Positions 13,430 to 21,052 of a stretch of DNA of 37,350 bases are shown here, piece after piece. The notes below the pieces were generated by a model that was given only the letters and a program-made list of their open reading frames with translations, was not told the origin of the DNA and made no database searches. The DNA comes from Betaproteobacteria bacterium (GTDB lineage: Bacteria > Pseudomonadota > Gammaproteobacteria > Burkholderiales > JAHFQX01), in assembly GCA_023259135.1 (NCBI GenBank), contig JAHFQX010000028.1, positions 1-37,350 on the forward strand. Reading direction: 5' to 3'. The position numbers were made by a program, and so were the translations under genes. The number at the start of each line of letters is the position of its first letter. Positions within the stretch are counted from its first letter, which is position 1.

Positions 13430-14651
13430 CCCGATACAGGTATTGCCGATTCCAGGGAATGTCATTGCTTTGGCCCGGGGCGAAAGTGACTTGGAACAAT
13501 TGCAGGTCCCCGGTGGTGAAGGCGGCAGTGGAACCGGCGAGGTACAGTCGCCAAGCCCGCACGAAGTTTTCGCCGTACAGGCCGGCGATGGTGGACTCCG
13601 CGGCGTCGAAGCGGGCCAGCCAATGCTCCAGGGTTTTGGCGTAGTGCCGCCGCAGGTTTTCCACATCTAGCACCGAAAAGCCGGAGGGCTCGAAGATCTC
13701 CATCATTTGCCGGAGGCTGGGGGGACAGGCGCCGGGAAAAATGCGCTTTTCGATCCACACATGCATGGGCCGCGGCTGGTTGCGGCCGATGGTGTGGATG
13801 AGGCCGCGGCCTTCGGGTTTGAGGCAGCGGGCGATGATTTTACCGAGGGCGGGATAATTCTCCGGCCCCACGTGCTCCAGCATGCCCACCGAAACGAAGG
13901 CGTCGAATTCCCCGCGAATGTTGCGGTAGTCGTCCTCGATGAATTCGACGCGGTCTTGCAAGCCTTCCTGTTGGGCGGCTTGCCGGGCATAGGCCAGTTG
14001 TTCCTGGGAGATGTTGTAAGCCTTGACGGTGACCCCGTAGTGCCGTGCCATGTGCATGGCCAGGCCACCCCAGCCGCAGCCCGCTTCCACCACCCGCTCA
14101 CCGGGCTTGAGCCAGAGCTTGCGGCAGACATGCTCCATCTTGGCGATTTGGGCCGCCTCCAAGGTCTCGGAGCCGTCGGGAAAGTAGGCGCAGGTGTAGA
14201 GCATGCGCTGGTCCAGCCAGAGCCGGTAAAAATCGTTGCCCAGGTTGTAGTGGCGGTGGATGTTTTCCCGGGAGCCGGAGAGGGTGTTGAGCCGGCGACG
14301 GCGTATTCCCATGCGATCCAGCCAGCCTCCGGATCCGGGATTGGCCCGGTAGAGCGCTTCCAGGCAGGCCACCAGATCGCCTTCGATTTGCAGCCGGCCC
14401 GCGCTATACAGTTCGCCGAACTGGAATTGGTGATCCAGCAGCAGGCTGAACAAAGCCGCCCGGTCGTTGATGCGGATTCGAGCCACGGGAAGTCGGCCCG
14501 GCGAGGTGACCTCCACGCCGTTCCATAGAACGAGAGTGACGGGGGGATTGCCGGTGGCGGCCAGCAAGCGGTCCATTAGCCGGGCCAACGGTGAATCCGG
14601 CCGGCCGGCGGGGGGCGCTTCGGACCAAGACTCCATGGGCTGTTCGGTCAT
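13407..14651 (-). CDS. cfa: cyclopropane-fatty-acyl-phospholipid synthase family enzyme
   Basis: It transfers a methylene or methyl group from SAM to the double bond of an unsaturated acyl chain within a membrane phospholipid. The 414-residue protein has the lipid-binding amino domain, RENIHRHYNLGNDFYRLWLD, the active-site Cys154 in MLYTCAYF, the SAM loop VVEAGCGWGGLAMH (187-200) and GMLEHVGPENY, with the Glu and His that coordinate bicarbonate in E. coli Cfa. The conserved Tyr near the end is present in RLYLAGSTAAF. The start ATG at 14651 has GGAG 7 nt upstream and lies 13 bp after pmtA. Because the next gene is a flavin reductase, the product could be a methyl-branched rather than a cyclopropane chain; sequence alone cannot decide. 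Confidence 0.92.
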   Translation of the reverse strand: MTEQPMESWSEAPPAGRPDSPLARLMDRLLAATGNPPVTLVLWNGVEVTSPGRLPVARIRINDRAALFSLLLDHQFQFGELYSAGRLQIEGDLVACLEALYRANPGSGGWLDRMGIRRRRLNTLSGSRENIHRHYNLGNDFYRLWLDQRMLYTCAYFPDGSETLEAAQIAKMEHVCRKLWLKPGERVVEAGCGWGGLAMHMARHYGVTVKAYNISQEQLAYARQAAQQEGLQDRVEFIEDDYRNIRGEFDAFVSVGMLEHVGPENYPALGKIIARCLKPEGRGLIHTIGRNQPRPMHVWIEKRIFPGACPPSLRQMMEIFEPSGFSVLDVENLRRHYAKTLEHWLARFDAAESTIAGLYGENFVRAWRLYLAGSTAAFTTGDLQLFQVTFAPGQSNDIPWNRQYLYRDAPLGNL

Positions 14652-14664
14652 GGGAACGCTCCGG

Positions 14665-15318
14665 TTATCGCTGGGCCTGCCGGCGTTTCGGCAGCGTGTC
14701 CTCGTCGTTGGTGGTCCGCAGCAGGCTCCAGTAGCCGAACAGATTCACCCGGTGGCAGTCGGTTACTTTCAAGCCGGTGTCCCGCACGAAAGTGTCGAGA
14801 CAGAAATCGGGACGAAAGCCCAGCAGCCGGGACAGCGGGGCCAGCAGGGTTTCCACTTTGGCAATCACCGGGTTGGAGCTATGAAAGTGGTTGACGATGA
14901 AAATTTCCCCGCCTTTCTTGCATACCCGGCGCATTTCCCGCACCAGGCGCACCGGATGGGGCACGACGGAGGCGACGTACATGGCCACCACTTTATCGAA
15001 GCTGCCATCCGGAAAGCTCATCTGCTCGGCATCCATGACCTTGAGGTCCGTTACATGAGTCAGACCTTCGCGAAGGGCGCGTTCCTTGGCTTTCTCCAGC
15101 ATCTCCGGAGAAAGATCGATGCCGGTGATCCGCACGCAGGACGGATAGAGGGGCAGCGATAACCCGGTACCCACCCCAACCTCCAGGATACGGTCCCCCG
15201 GCCGGCAGCGCAGCTTATCGACGACGGCCTTGCGCCCCGGCTGGAACACGGCACCGAAATAAACGTCGTAAAGCTTGGCATAGCGGCGATAGGCCTTGCG
15301 AATGGCAACGGTATCCAA
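14665..15318 (-). CDS. pmtA: PmtA-type phosphatidylethanolamine N-methyltransferase (SAM-dependent)
   Basis: A 217-residue class I SAM methyltransferase of the Rhodobacter-type PmtA group. Evidence is KLYDVYFGAVFQPGRKAVVD near the start, the SAM motif ILEVGVGTGLSLPLYP, GIDLSPEMLEKA and IFIVNHFHSSNP. PmtA methylates phosphatidylethanolamine stepwise to phosphatidylcholine; partial methylation is possible. I chose the TTG at 15318 because GGGAGGG stands 7 nt before it and the length then fits the family. The ATG at 15414 would place a 14-bp hairpin inside the coding sequence and add 32 unconserved residues. It is the first gene of the block pmtA-cfa-reductase-pldA. A general lipid methyltransferase is the alternative call. 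Confidence 0.78.
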   Translation of the reverse strand: MDTVAIRKAYRRYAKLYDVYFGAVFQPGRKAVVDKLRCRPGDRILEVGVGTGLSLPLYPSCVRITGIDLSPEMLEKAKERALREGLTHVTDLKVMDAEQMSFPDGSFDKVVAMYVASVVPHPVRLVREMRRVCKKGGEIFIVNHFHSSNPVIAKVETLLAPLSRLLGFRPDFCLDTFVRDTGLKVTDCHRVNLFGYWSLLRTTNDEDTLPKRRQAQR

Positions 15319-15345
15319 GGATAGCCCTCCCTGACGCGGTGATCG

Positions 15346-15411
15346 GGCCGGAACCAGGGAACGGCTGTCGATGCCGACAGTCGTTCCCTTTCGCTCCGGC
15401 CGGTTTTTTTT
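15346..15411 (+). terminator. large two-part hairpin with T8 tract; plus-strand intrinsic terminator or pmtA leader structure
   Basis: An inner stem of 14 bp with one G-U pair (15357-15370 with 15375-15388, loop ATGC) sits inside an outer 7-bp stem, GGCCGGA (15346-15352) with TCCGGCC (15395-15401). Eight T bases follow at 15404-15411. Read on the plus strand this is a textbook intrinsic terminator, yet no plus-strand gene ends here. Read on the minus strand it fills the predicted pmtA leader, between a promoter at 15421-15450 and the ribosome site at about 15330. Confidence 0.75.
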
Positions 15412-15420
15412 CATGGGGGA

Positions 15421-15450
15421 AACATAGCCGATTCGTTAGAGGGATGCAAA
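15421..15450 (-). promoter_or_regulatory. putative sigma-70 promoter of the lipid block
   Basis: On the minus strand TTTGCA (15450-15445), an 18-bp spacer and TATGTT (15426-15421) match the consensus at four of six bases each. The predicted start near 15414 would give a 96-nt leader almost entirely occupied by the large hairpin. Weak on its own, but it agrees with the TTG start of pmtA. Confidence 0.35.
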
Positions 15451-15538
15451 CCCCGGCCCTGTCGGATGATATCCGGATCAAGGATCGCGGTTCGGTATGG
15501 AGAAAAGCGATCCACGATTCGCCGTAATCGCCCCCCGG

Positions 15539-16717
15539 CTATTTGCTGAGCAGCCGCATGCCCCGATCGAGCCCGTCCAAGGTGAGGGGAAACATCCGGT
15601 CCCCCATGAGCTGTTTGGTGAGCTTGATGGATTGGTGATTCTCCCAGCGGGATTCGGGCTGGGGGTTGAGCCAGATGGCGTCCTTGTAGACGTGCAGCAT
15701 GCGTTGCAGCCACATCGCCCCCGAATCGGTATTGTTGTGCTCGACGCTGCCCGAGGGGTGGGAGATTTCGTAGGTGCTCATGGTGGCGTCGCCCACCACG
15801 ACCAGTTTGTAATCGTGGGGAAAAGTATGCAGCACGTCCCAGGTGGGAAAGCGTTCCGCGTGGCGGCGTCGGTTGTCCTTCCACACCGCTTCGTAGATGA
15901 AGTTGTGGAAGTAGAAATATTTCAGATGCTTGAATTCAGTGTGGGCCGCGGAGAACAACTCCTCGCAGACCTTGATGTGGTCGTCCATGGAGCCGCCCAC
16001 GTCCAGGAACAGCAGCACCTTGACGGTATTGTGGCGCTCCGGGACCATCTTGAGGTCCAGGTAACCGGCATTATGGGCGGTAGACCGGATGGTGTCCTCG
16101 ATGTCGAGGATTTCCGGCGCTCCCTGGCGAGCGAACTTGCGCAGCCGCCGCAGGGCGATCTTGATGTTGCGGGTGCCCAACTCCACTGTTTCGTCGTAGT
16201 TGCGGTATTCGCGCTTATCCCAGACTTTTACCGCCCGTCGCTGGCGGGATTTGTCCTGGCCGATGCGCACGCCTTCCGGGTTGTAGCCGTAGGCGCCGAA
16301 AGGCGAGGTACCGGCGGTGCCGATCATCTTGGAGCCGCCCTGATGGCGCTCTTTCTGTTCCTCCAGGCGTTTCTTCAAGGTCTCCATGAGTTTTTCCCAG
16401 CCGCCCATGGCCTCGATCATGGCCTTTTCCTCGTCGCTCAGCAGCAATTCCGCCTGGCGGCGCAGCCACTCTTCGGGGATCTCGGCGATCATGCCGTCGG
16501 GCAGATCGGTAATGCCCTTGAAATAAGCCGAGAAGGCCCGGTCGAATTTGTCGAAGTGGCTCTCGTCCTTCACCATGCAGACGCGGGACAGGTAATAGAA
16601 TTCGTCCACGCTGCCGGTGATGACGCGCTTCTCCAGGGCCTCCAGCAGCGTCAGCAACTCCTTGATGGAGACCGGAACGTGGTGCTCCCGCACCTTCATG
16701 AAGAAGTCGATCAGCAT
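15539..16717 (-). CDS. VWA-domain protein, CoxE/COG3825-like partner of MoxR
   Basis: A 392-residue protein typical of the VWA partners encoded beside MoxR ATPases. The amino half is helical and charged (about 1-130, with a Glu/Lys-rich stretch at 94-128). The VWA domain begins near 230 (TVKVLLFLDVGGSMDD). The MIDAS motif DxSxS is degenerate: Asp239-Val-Gly-Gly-Ser243, with Gly where the first Ser belongs. A later Thr/Asp contribution may survive in VVVGDATMS. Such pairs insert metals or assemble multisubunit enzymes with ATP. No client operon such as CO dehydrogenase or Rubisco lies in the window. It starts 12 bp after the ATPase gene, so the two are co-transcribed. Confidence 0.85.
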   Translation of the reverse strand: MLIDFFMKVREHHVPVSIKELLTLLEALEKRVITGSVDEFYYLSRVCMVKDESHFDKFDRAFSAYFKGITDLPDGMIAEIPEEWLRRQAELLLSDEEKAMIEAMGGWEKLMETLKKRLEEQKERHQGGSKMIGTAGTSPFGAYGYNPEGVRIGQDKSRQRRAVKVWDKREYRNYDETVELGTRNIKIALRRLRKFARQGAPEILDIEDTIRSTAHNAGYLDLKMVPERHNTVKVLLFLDVGGSMDDHIKVCEELFSAAHTEFKHLKYFYFHNFIYEAVWKDNRRRHAERFPTWDVLHTFPHDYKLVVVGDATMSTYEISHPSGSVEHNNTDSGAMWLQRMLHVYKDAIWLNPQPESRWENHQSIKLTKQLMGDRMFPLTLDGLDRGMRLLSK

Positions 16718-16729
16718 GGCCGTCGCGGT

Positions 16730-17578
16730 TTACGGGTTGGACTTGCGGCGGGACATGAACACCAGCCGCTCGAACAAATGCACGTCCTGCTCGTTCTTCA
16801 GCAGCGCCCCGTGCAGCGGCGGAATGATCTTGCCGGCATCCTGGCCGTGCAGGGCTTCCGGCGGAATATCCTCGGCCATCAGCAGCTTGAGCCAATCCAG
16901 CAGTTCCGAGGTGGAGGGTTTTTTCTTGAGACCCGGCACTTCCCGCAGATCGAAGAACACCTCCATGGCTTCCTTGAGCAGATTCTTTTTTAAATCCGGG
17001 AAATGGACATTGACGATCCGCTCCATGGTTTCCTTGTCCGGGAAGCGGATGTAGTGGAAGAAGCAGCGCCGCAGGAAGGCGTCGGGCAATTCCTTTTCGT
17101 TGTTGCTGGTGATGATCACCGTGGGCCGTTGGGCGGCCTGCACCAGCTCTCTGGTCTCGTAGACGTAGAACTCCATGCGGTCCAGTTCCCGCAGCAAATC
17201 GTTGGGAAACTCGATGTCGGCCTTGTCCACCTCGTCGATGAGCAGCACCGCGGGAGTGTCCGAAGTGAACGCTTCCCACAGCTTGCCCTTGATGATGTAA
17301 TTGCGGATGTCGTGAACCCGCTCATCCCCCAACTGCGAATCCCGCAAGCGCGATACCGCGTCGTATTCGTACAGACCGTGCTGGGCCTTGGTGGTGGATT
17401 TGATGTGCCACTCGAACAACGGGCGGTCCAGGGCCTTGGCCACTTCCAGGGCCAGCATGGTCTTGCCGGTGCCCGGCTCGCCTTTCACCAGCAGGGGCCG
17501 CTCCAGGGTCACGGCGGCGTTAACCGCCATTTTCAGGTCTTCGGTAGCGACGTAGTTTTCGGTTCCGGTGAATCGCAT
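16730..17578 (-). CDS. MoxR-family AAA+ ATPase
   Basis: The 282-residue ATPase has Walker A GEPGTGKT (33-40), Walker B VLLIDEVDKAD, sensor 1 in VIITSNNEKELPDAFLRRC with its arginine finger, and a helical lid near the end. This arrangement is that of MoxR, a chaperone-like AAA+ that works with VWA proteins. I chose the ATG at 17578, preceded by GGAGACATC, rather than a start 97 codons upstream that would cross the promoter. The short 80-nt leader runs from a good sigma-70 promoter. The client enzyme is not visible nearby, so the exact job of the pair stays open. Confidence 0.93.
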   Translation of the reverse strand: MRFTGTENYVATEDLKMAVNAAVTLERPLLVKGEPGTGKTMLALEVAKALDRPLFEWHIKSTTKAQHGLYEYDAVSRLRDSQLGDERVHDIRNYIIKGKLWEAFTSDTPAVLLIDEVDKADIEFPNDLLRELDRMEFYVYETRELVQAAQRPTVIITSNNEKELPDAFLRRCFFHYIRFPDKETMERIVNVHFPDLKKNLLKEAMEVFFDLREVPGLKKKPSTSELLDWLKLLMAEDIPPEALHGQDAGKIIPPLHGALLKNEQDVHLFERLVFMSRRKSNP

Positions 17579-17665
17579 GATGTCTCCAACGCTTGTGTCG
17601 TATCGGCCGGTCTCGGCTGTTGGGCAGGTCTTGTTCGCCCTGAAATGTCCGGGCAAAGTGAATTC

Positions 17666-17694
17666 ATTATAACGTGAGGTTCCGGGCCGGTCTA
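17666..17694 (-). promoter_or_regulatory. sigma-70 promoter of the moxR-VWA operon
   Basis: On the minus strand TAGACC (17694-17689), a 17-bp spacer and a perfect TATAAT (17671-17666) predict a start near 17659. The spacing is optimal and the gene follows 80 nt downstream. No promoter of similar quality was found for the divergent glgA. Confidence 0.6.
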
Positions 17695-17807
17695 ATGGTC
17701 TGCGGCCGGGTTGCGGGGCGGGTCGATCGGGGGGGCGCTGGAGTCCGGTGGGCGCCGTGCTTTTGCAGGATTTTGGATGGCTTCCGGAGGCAAGTCCGGG
17801 CGAACTC

Positions 17808-19283
17808 ATGACGAAGAAAAACTCACTGCGGATATTGTTCGTTACTCCCGAATGCGCCCCCTGGGTCAAGACCGGCGGTCTCGGGGATGTGAGCGCCGCT
17901 CTGCCGAGGGCGCTCCGTGAATCGGGGATCGACGTGCGGGTGCTGCTGCCCGGCTATCCGGATGTGTTGCGGCATGTTCAGGGCGCCCCGGTGGCGGCCG
18001 AGCTGGCTTTGCCCGGATTTCCCCCGGCGCGGCTGTTGCGAGCCCGGCTGCCCGACGATGTGCCCCTCTGGGTGGTGGACTGCCCGGAGTGCTACGAGCG
18101 TGGCGGCGGACCCTATGGCGATGAGCAAGGGCGGGACTGGCCCGACAATCCGCTGCGTTTCGGCCTGCTCAGTCGGGCGGCGGCATTGCTGTGCGGCGCG
18201 GCCAGTCCCTTGGATTGGCGGCCCGCCGTGGTCCATTGCAACGACTGGCAGACCGGGCTGGTGCCCGCGTATCTGCATTTCGACCCCCAGGCCACGGCGG
18301 CCTCGGTGATGACCCTCCACAATCTGGCCTTCCAGGGTATTTTCCCTCCCGAGTGGGTGGGGCGGTTGGGGCTTCCCCAAGAGGCGTTTTCCATGAATGG
18401 GGTGGAGTATTATGGCCGGTTGTCGTTCCTCAAGGCTGGGCTGTATTATGCCGACCGGCTGACGACGGTGAGCCCCCGCTACGCCTTGGAAATCCAATCG
18501 GCCCCCTTGGGCTTCGGCTTGGAAGGGCTGCTGGCCGGCCGCCGGGAGGCATTGACCGGGATCGTCAACGGCATCGACACGGAATTGTGGGATTCCGCCC
18601 GCGATCCCTATTTGGCGGCTCGCTATGACGCCGCGACGCTGGACGCCAAGGCCGGGAACAAGCGGGTTTTGCAACAACGGCTGGGACTGCGGGTGGAGCC
18701 CGACATGCCTTTGCTGGGAGTGGTGAGCCGCCTGACCCCCCAGAAGGGTCTGGATTGGGTGGTGCAAGTGGCAGCCCGCATAATGGCCCTGCCGGCTCAA
18801 CTGGCGGTGCTGGGCAGCGGGGATGCGGAGTTGGAGGCGGCTTTCGGCGAGCTGGCCCGCCGTTACCCGGGCCAAGCGGCGGTTCGGATCGGTTTCGCGG
18901 AGCCTCTGGCTCATCTATTGGAGGCCGGCGCCGACATTTTTCTCATGCCGTCCCGCTTCGAGCCCTGCGGCCTCAACCAGATGTACAGCCAGCGCTATGG
19001 CACGCCGCCGGTGGTGCATGCCACCGGCGGTTTGTCGGATACGGTGAGCGATGCCACCGCCGATCCCGTGCGGGGTACTGGATTCGTGTTTCCGAAAACC
19101 ACTGCCGCCAGTTTTTTCGGAGCCGTAGGCCGGGCGGTACGGGCCTACCGGGACCCTGCGTTGTGGCGCCGCATTCAGCAAAACGGCATGGCCCGGGATT
19201 TCGGCTGGCCAGGCCCGGCGCGAAGCTACGCGGCCCTTTACGGAGAGTTGGTGCGGAGCCGCGGCGGCGCAACTCTTTCTTAA
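17808..19283 (+). CDS. glgA: glycogen synthase (ADP-glucose, GT5 family)
   Basis: It extends alpha-1,4-glucan from ADP-glucose. The 491-residue protein has the KTGGLGDV sugar-nucleotide motif at residues 21-28, NDWQTGLVPAYL, TLHNLAFQG, the phosphate-contact segment GVVSRLTPQKGLDW, and the second catalytic region SRFEPCGLNQMYSQRYGTPP followed by the STGGL-like ATGGLSDTV. Length matches bacterial GlgA. I chose the ATG at 17808 because it gives the family start LRILFVTPECAPW. The nearest ribosome-like GGAGG is 17 nt away, so initiation may be inefficient. No other glycogen genes are present, so it is a detached member of the pathway. It ends 127 bp before mraZ. Confidence 0.95.
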   Translation: MTKKNSLRILFVTPECAPWVKTGGLGDVSAALPRALRESGIDVRVLLPGYPDVLRHVQGAPVAAELALPGFPPARLLRARLPDDVPLWVVDCPECYERGGGPYGDEQGRDWPDNPLRFGLLSRAAALLCGAASPLDWRPAVVHCNDWQTGLVPAYLHFDPQATAASVMTLHNLAFQGIFPPEWVGRLGLPQEAFSMNGVEYYGRLSFLKAGLYYADRLTTVSPRYALEIQSAPLGFGLEGLLAGRREALTGIVNGIDTELWDSARDPYLAARYDAATLDAKAGNKRVLQQRLGLRVEPDMPLLGVVSRLTPQKGLDWVVQVAARIMALPAQLAVLGSGDAELEAAFGELARRYPGQAAVRIGFAEPLAHLLEAGADIFLMPSRFEPCGLNQMYSQRYGTPPVVHATGGLSDTVSDATADPVRGTGFVFPKTTAASFFGAVGRAVRAYRDPALWRRIQQNGMARDFGWPGPARSYAALYGELVRSRGGATLS

Positions 19284-19296
19284 CTAATTGTCTTGA

Positions 19297-19314
19297 AGGA
19301 AAAAACCTTTTCCT
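19297..19314 (+). terminator. AT-rich hairpin after glgA (weak terminator candidate)
   Basis: AGGAAAA, loop AACC, TTTTCCT form a 7-bp stem 14 nt after the glgA stop. The stem is mostly A-T and no T tract follows, so efficiency is doubtful. It is the only candidate separating glgA from the mraZ promoter. Confidence 0.3.
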
Positions 19315-19321
19315 ATCGCCC

Positions 19322-19350
19322 TTGACCCCTCCCCGTTTTTTACTTATAGT
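19322..19350 (+). promoter_or_regulatory. mraZ promoter (head of the division cluster)
   Basis: TTGACC (19322-19327), a 17-bp spacer and TATAGT (19345-19350), each five of six consensus bases for the first and strong for the second, predict a start near 19357. The last base of the -10 is the first base of the MraZ operator, so bound MraZ would block RNA polymerase directly. Confidence 0.75.
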
Positions 19351-19384
19351 GGGAAGAAGTGGTAAAAAGTGGGGAGAAATGGGA
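19350..19384 (+). promoter_or_regulatory. MraZ operator: four TGG(G/T)N repeats every 10 bp
   Basis: TGGGA (19350), TGGTA (19360), TGGGG (19370) and TGGGA (19380) repeat at exactly 10-bp spacing, i.e. on one face of the helix. This is the known MraZ target (TGGGN with 5-nt spacers, usually three copies). The four copies overlap the -10 and the initially transcribed region, as expected for autorepression of the cluster. Confidence 0.88.
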
Positions 19385-19410
19385 TCTCCTCGCTTCTCAA
19401 AGGGGGCGGC

Positions 19411-19857
19411 ATGTTCCGCGGGGTGACGCAGCTCAATCTGGACAACAAAGGTCGGGTAGTCATCCCCGCCCGTCATCGGGATGCGCTGCTGGCGGCTTGC
19501 AACGGCCGTCTGGTGATCACGGCCGACCCGAGCCGCTGTCTGCTTATTTACCCCCAGCCCGAGTGGGAGCCCATTCAACAAAAGCTGATGGGGTTGTCCA
19601 GCTTCAATAGCCGTATGCGCAGCTTGCAGCGCCTGTTGGTGGGCCATGCCGAGGACGTCGACATGGACGCCGCGGGGCGGCTGCTCATTTCTCCGGCGCT
19701 GCGGGAATTCGCGGAGTTGGATAAGCGGGTGATGCTGGTGGGTCAGGGTGGCAAATTCGAATTGTGGGGCGAGAGCCGGTGGGTGGCGGAGCGGGAACAG
19801 TCATTGAGCTTCCGGGATGCCGAAATGCCCGAGGAATTGGAAGGCTTCTCCTTGTGA
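19411..19857 (+). CDS. mraZ: transcriptional regulator MraZ
   Basis: A 148-residue AbrB-like regulator that forms a ring and represses its own operon. Two copies of the MraZ half are visible: [23 protein letters not shown] at the start (DNKGR contacts DNA) and [19 protein letters not shown] in the middle. The ATG at 19411 follows AGGGGG by a short gap. Its operator with four repeats lies 27 bp upstream. It ends in a GTGA overlap with rsmH, the start of an uninterrupted run of cell-wall and division genes. Confidence 0.96.
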   Translation: MFRGVTQLNLDNKGRVVIPARHRDALLAACNGRLVITADPSRCLLIYPQPEWEPIQQKLMGLSSFNSRMRSLQRLLVGHAEDVDMDAAGRLLISPALREFAELDKRVMLVGQGGKFELWGESRWVAEREQSLSFRDAEMPEELEGFSL

Positions 19858-20780
19858 GGGGAGCAGTCCATCGCCCGGTCCTGCTGGAAGAAGCGCTCGC
19901 CGCATTGAACATCCAGGCCGACGGCATTTACGTGGACGGCACTTTCGGGCGAGGCGGGCACAGCCGCGGGATTCTGCAACGTCTCGGGCCGCAGGGGCGG
20001 TTGCTGGCGCTGGATCGGGATCCCGCGGCGGTGGCCGTGGCCAGGGCATGGAACGACGCCCGGTTATCGGCGTTCCACAGCCGTTTCGGGCGCTTGGCGG
20101 AAATTCTGGAGGCCGCCGGGTTCCGGCAGGTGGAAGGGATTCTGCTGGATTTGGGGGTTTCCTCGCCGCAATTGGAGGAGGGAGAACGGGGGTTTAGCTT
20201 TCGTTTGGACGGGCCGCTGGATATGCGCATGGACCCCACTAGCGGGGAATCGGCGCGGGAATGGTTGGCCCACGCGTCGGAAATCCGCATCGGGGAGGTG
20301 CTTAAAACCTATGGCGAAGAACGGTTTGCTAAACAGATTGCAAGAGCGATTGTTAAGGCTCGAACGACAGGCGGTCTTGGCACTACCCAAGAACTCGCCG
20401 CGGTGGTCGCCGCAGCCGTCCCCACGCGGGAGCCAGGCCAGGACCCGGCGACGCGCACCTTTCAGGCTCTACGGATTTTCGTCAACCAGGAGCTTGAGGA
20501 GTTGTCGCTAGCGCTGCCTCAGTGCGTGGATGCACTGGCCCCCGGCGGCAGATTGGTGATTATCGCTTTCCATTCCCTGGAAGATCGCATCGTCAAGCGT
20601 TTCATGCGCAATATGGAACGGGGCACGGCGGTGCCGGACAAGCTGCCGTTGCGCAGCTGGGAAATGCCCAAGCCCAGGCTGCGGCGGCTGGGCCGGGCGG
20701 TGCGGCCCAGCCCCGCGGAAGTGGCTGATAATCCGCGGTCGCGCAGCGCCGTCATGCGGGTGGCGGAGCGCTTGGCATGA
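19854..20780 (+). CDS. rsmH: 16S rRNA (cytosine-1402-N4)-methyltransferase RsmH
   Basis: It methylates N4 of C1402 in 16S rRNA using SAM. The 308-residue protein has [13 protein letters not shown] at the start, the SAM motif [36 protein letters not shown], the MDPTSGESA segment and the ending [15 protein letters not shown] with the characteristic [17 protein letters not shown] chose the GTG at 19854 because it overlaps the mraZ stop by 4 nt (GTGA). It likewise ends in an ATGA overlap with ftsL. Confidence 0.96.
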   Translation: MRGAVHRPVLLEEALAALNIQADGIYVDGTFGRGGHSRGILQRLGPQGRLLALDRDPAAVAVARAWNDARLSAFHSRFGRLAEILEAAGFRQVEGILLDLGVSSPQLEEGERGFSFRLDGPLDMRMDPTSGESAREWLAHASEIRIGEVLKTYGEERFAKQIARAIVKARTTGGLGTTQELAAVVAAAVPTREPGQDPATRTFQALRIFVNQELEELSLALPQCVDALAPGGRLVIIAFHSLEDRIVKRFMRNMERGTAVPDKLPLRSWEMPKPRLRRLGRAVRPSPAEVADNPRSRSAVMRVAERLA

Positions 20781-21046
20781 CGGGATTCAATTTGTTGCTG
20801 GGCGCCTTGCTGGTGGTCTGCGCCCTGGGCTTGGTGACCGCCCAGCACCAGGCCCGCAAGTTATTCGTGGAATTGCAGCAGCAACAGACTCAGGAACGCA
20901 AGCTCGACGAAGAATGGGGGCAACTCCAGTTGGAGCAAAGCACCTGGGCGATGCATTCCCGAATCGAAAAAATTGCCACGACCCGCCTCGGGATGAAAGT
21001 CGCCCCGTCGTCCCGTGCTCAAGTGGTTCCCCCCGCCGGGCGTTGA
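20777..21046 (+). CDS. ftsL: cell division protein FtsL
   Basis: A short bitopic divisome protein of 89 residues. One membrane segment (about 5-21) is followed by a coiled-coil-prone Gln/Glu-rich stretch ([20 protein letters not shown]) and the conserved end [14 protein letters not shown]. It acts with FtsB and FtsQ to license FtsW-FtsI. The ATG overlaps the rsmH stop by 4 nt. The identification rests on architecture and position, as FtsL sequences diverge widely. Confidence 0.9.
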   Translation: MTGFNLLLGALLVVCALGLVTAQHQARKLFVELQQQQTQERKLDEEWGQLQLEQSTWAMHSRIEKIATTRLGMKVAPSSRAQVVPPAGR

Positions 21047-21052
21047 TTCGCC

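Noticed and set aside
15319-15414. Longer pmtA starting at ATG 15414
   Set aside because: The added 32 codons are made of the hairpin sequence and are not conserved, there is no ribosome site before the ATG, and GGGAGGG fits the TTG at 15318.
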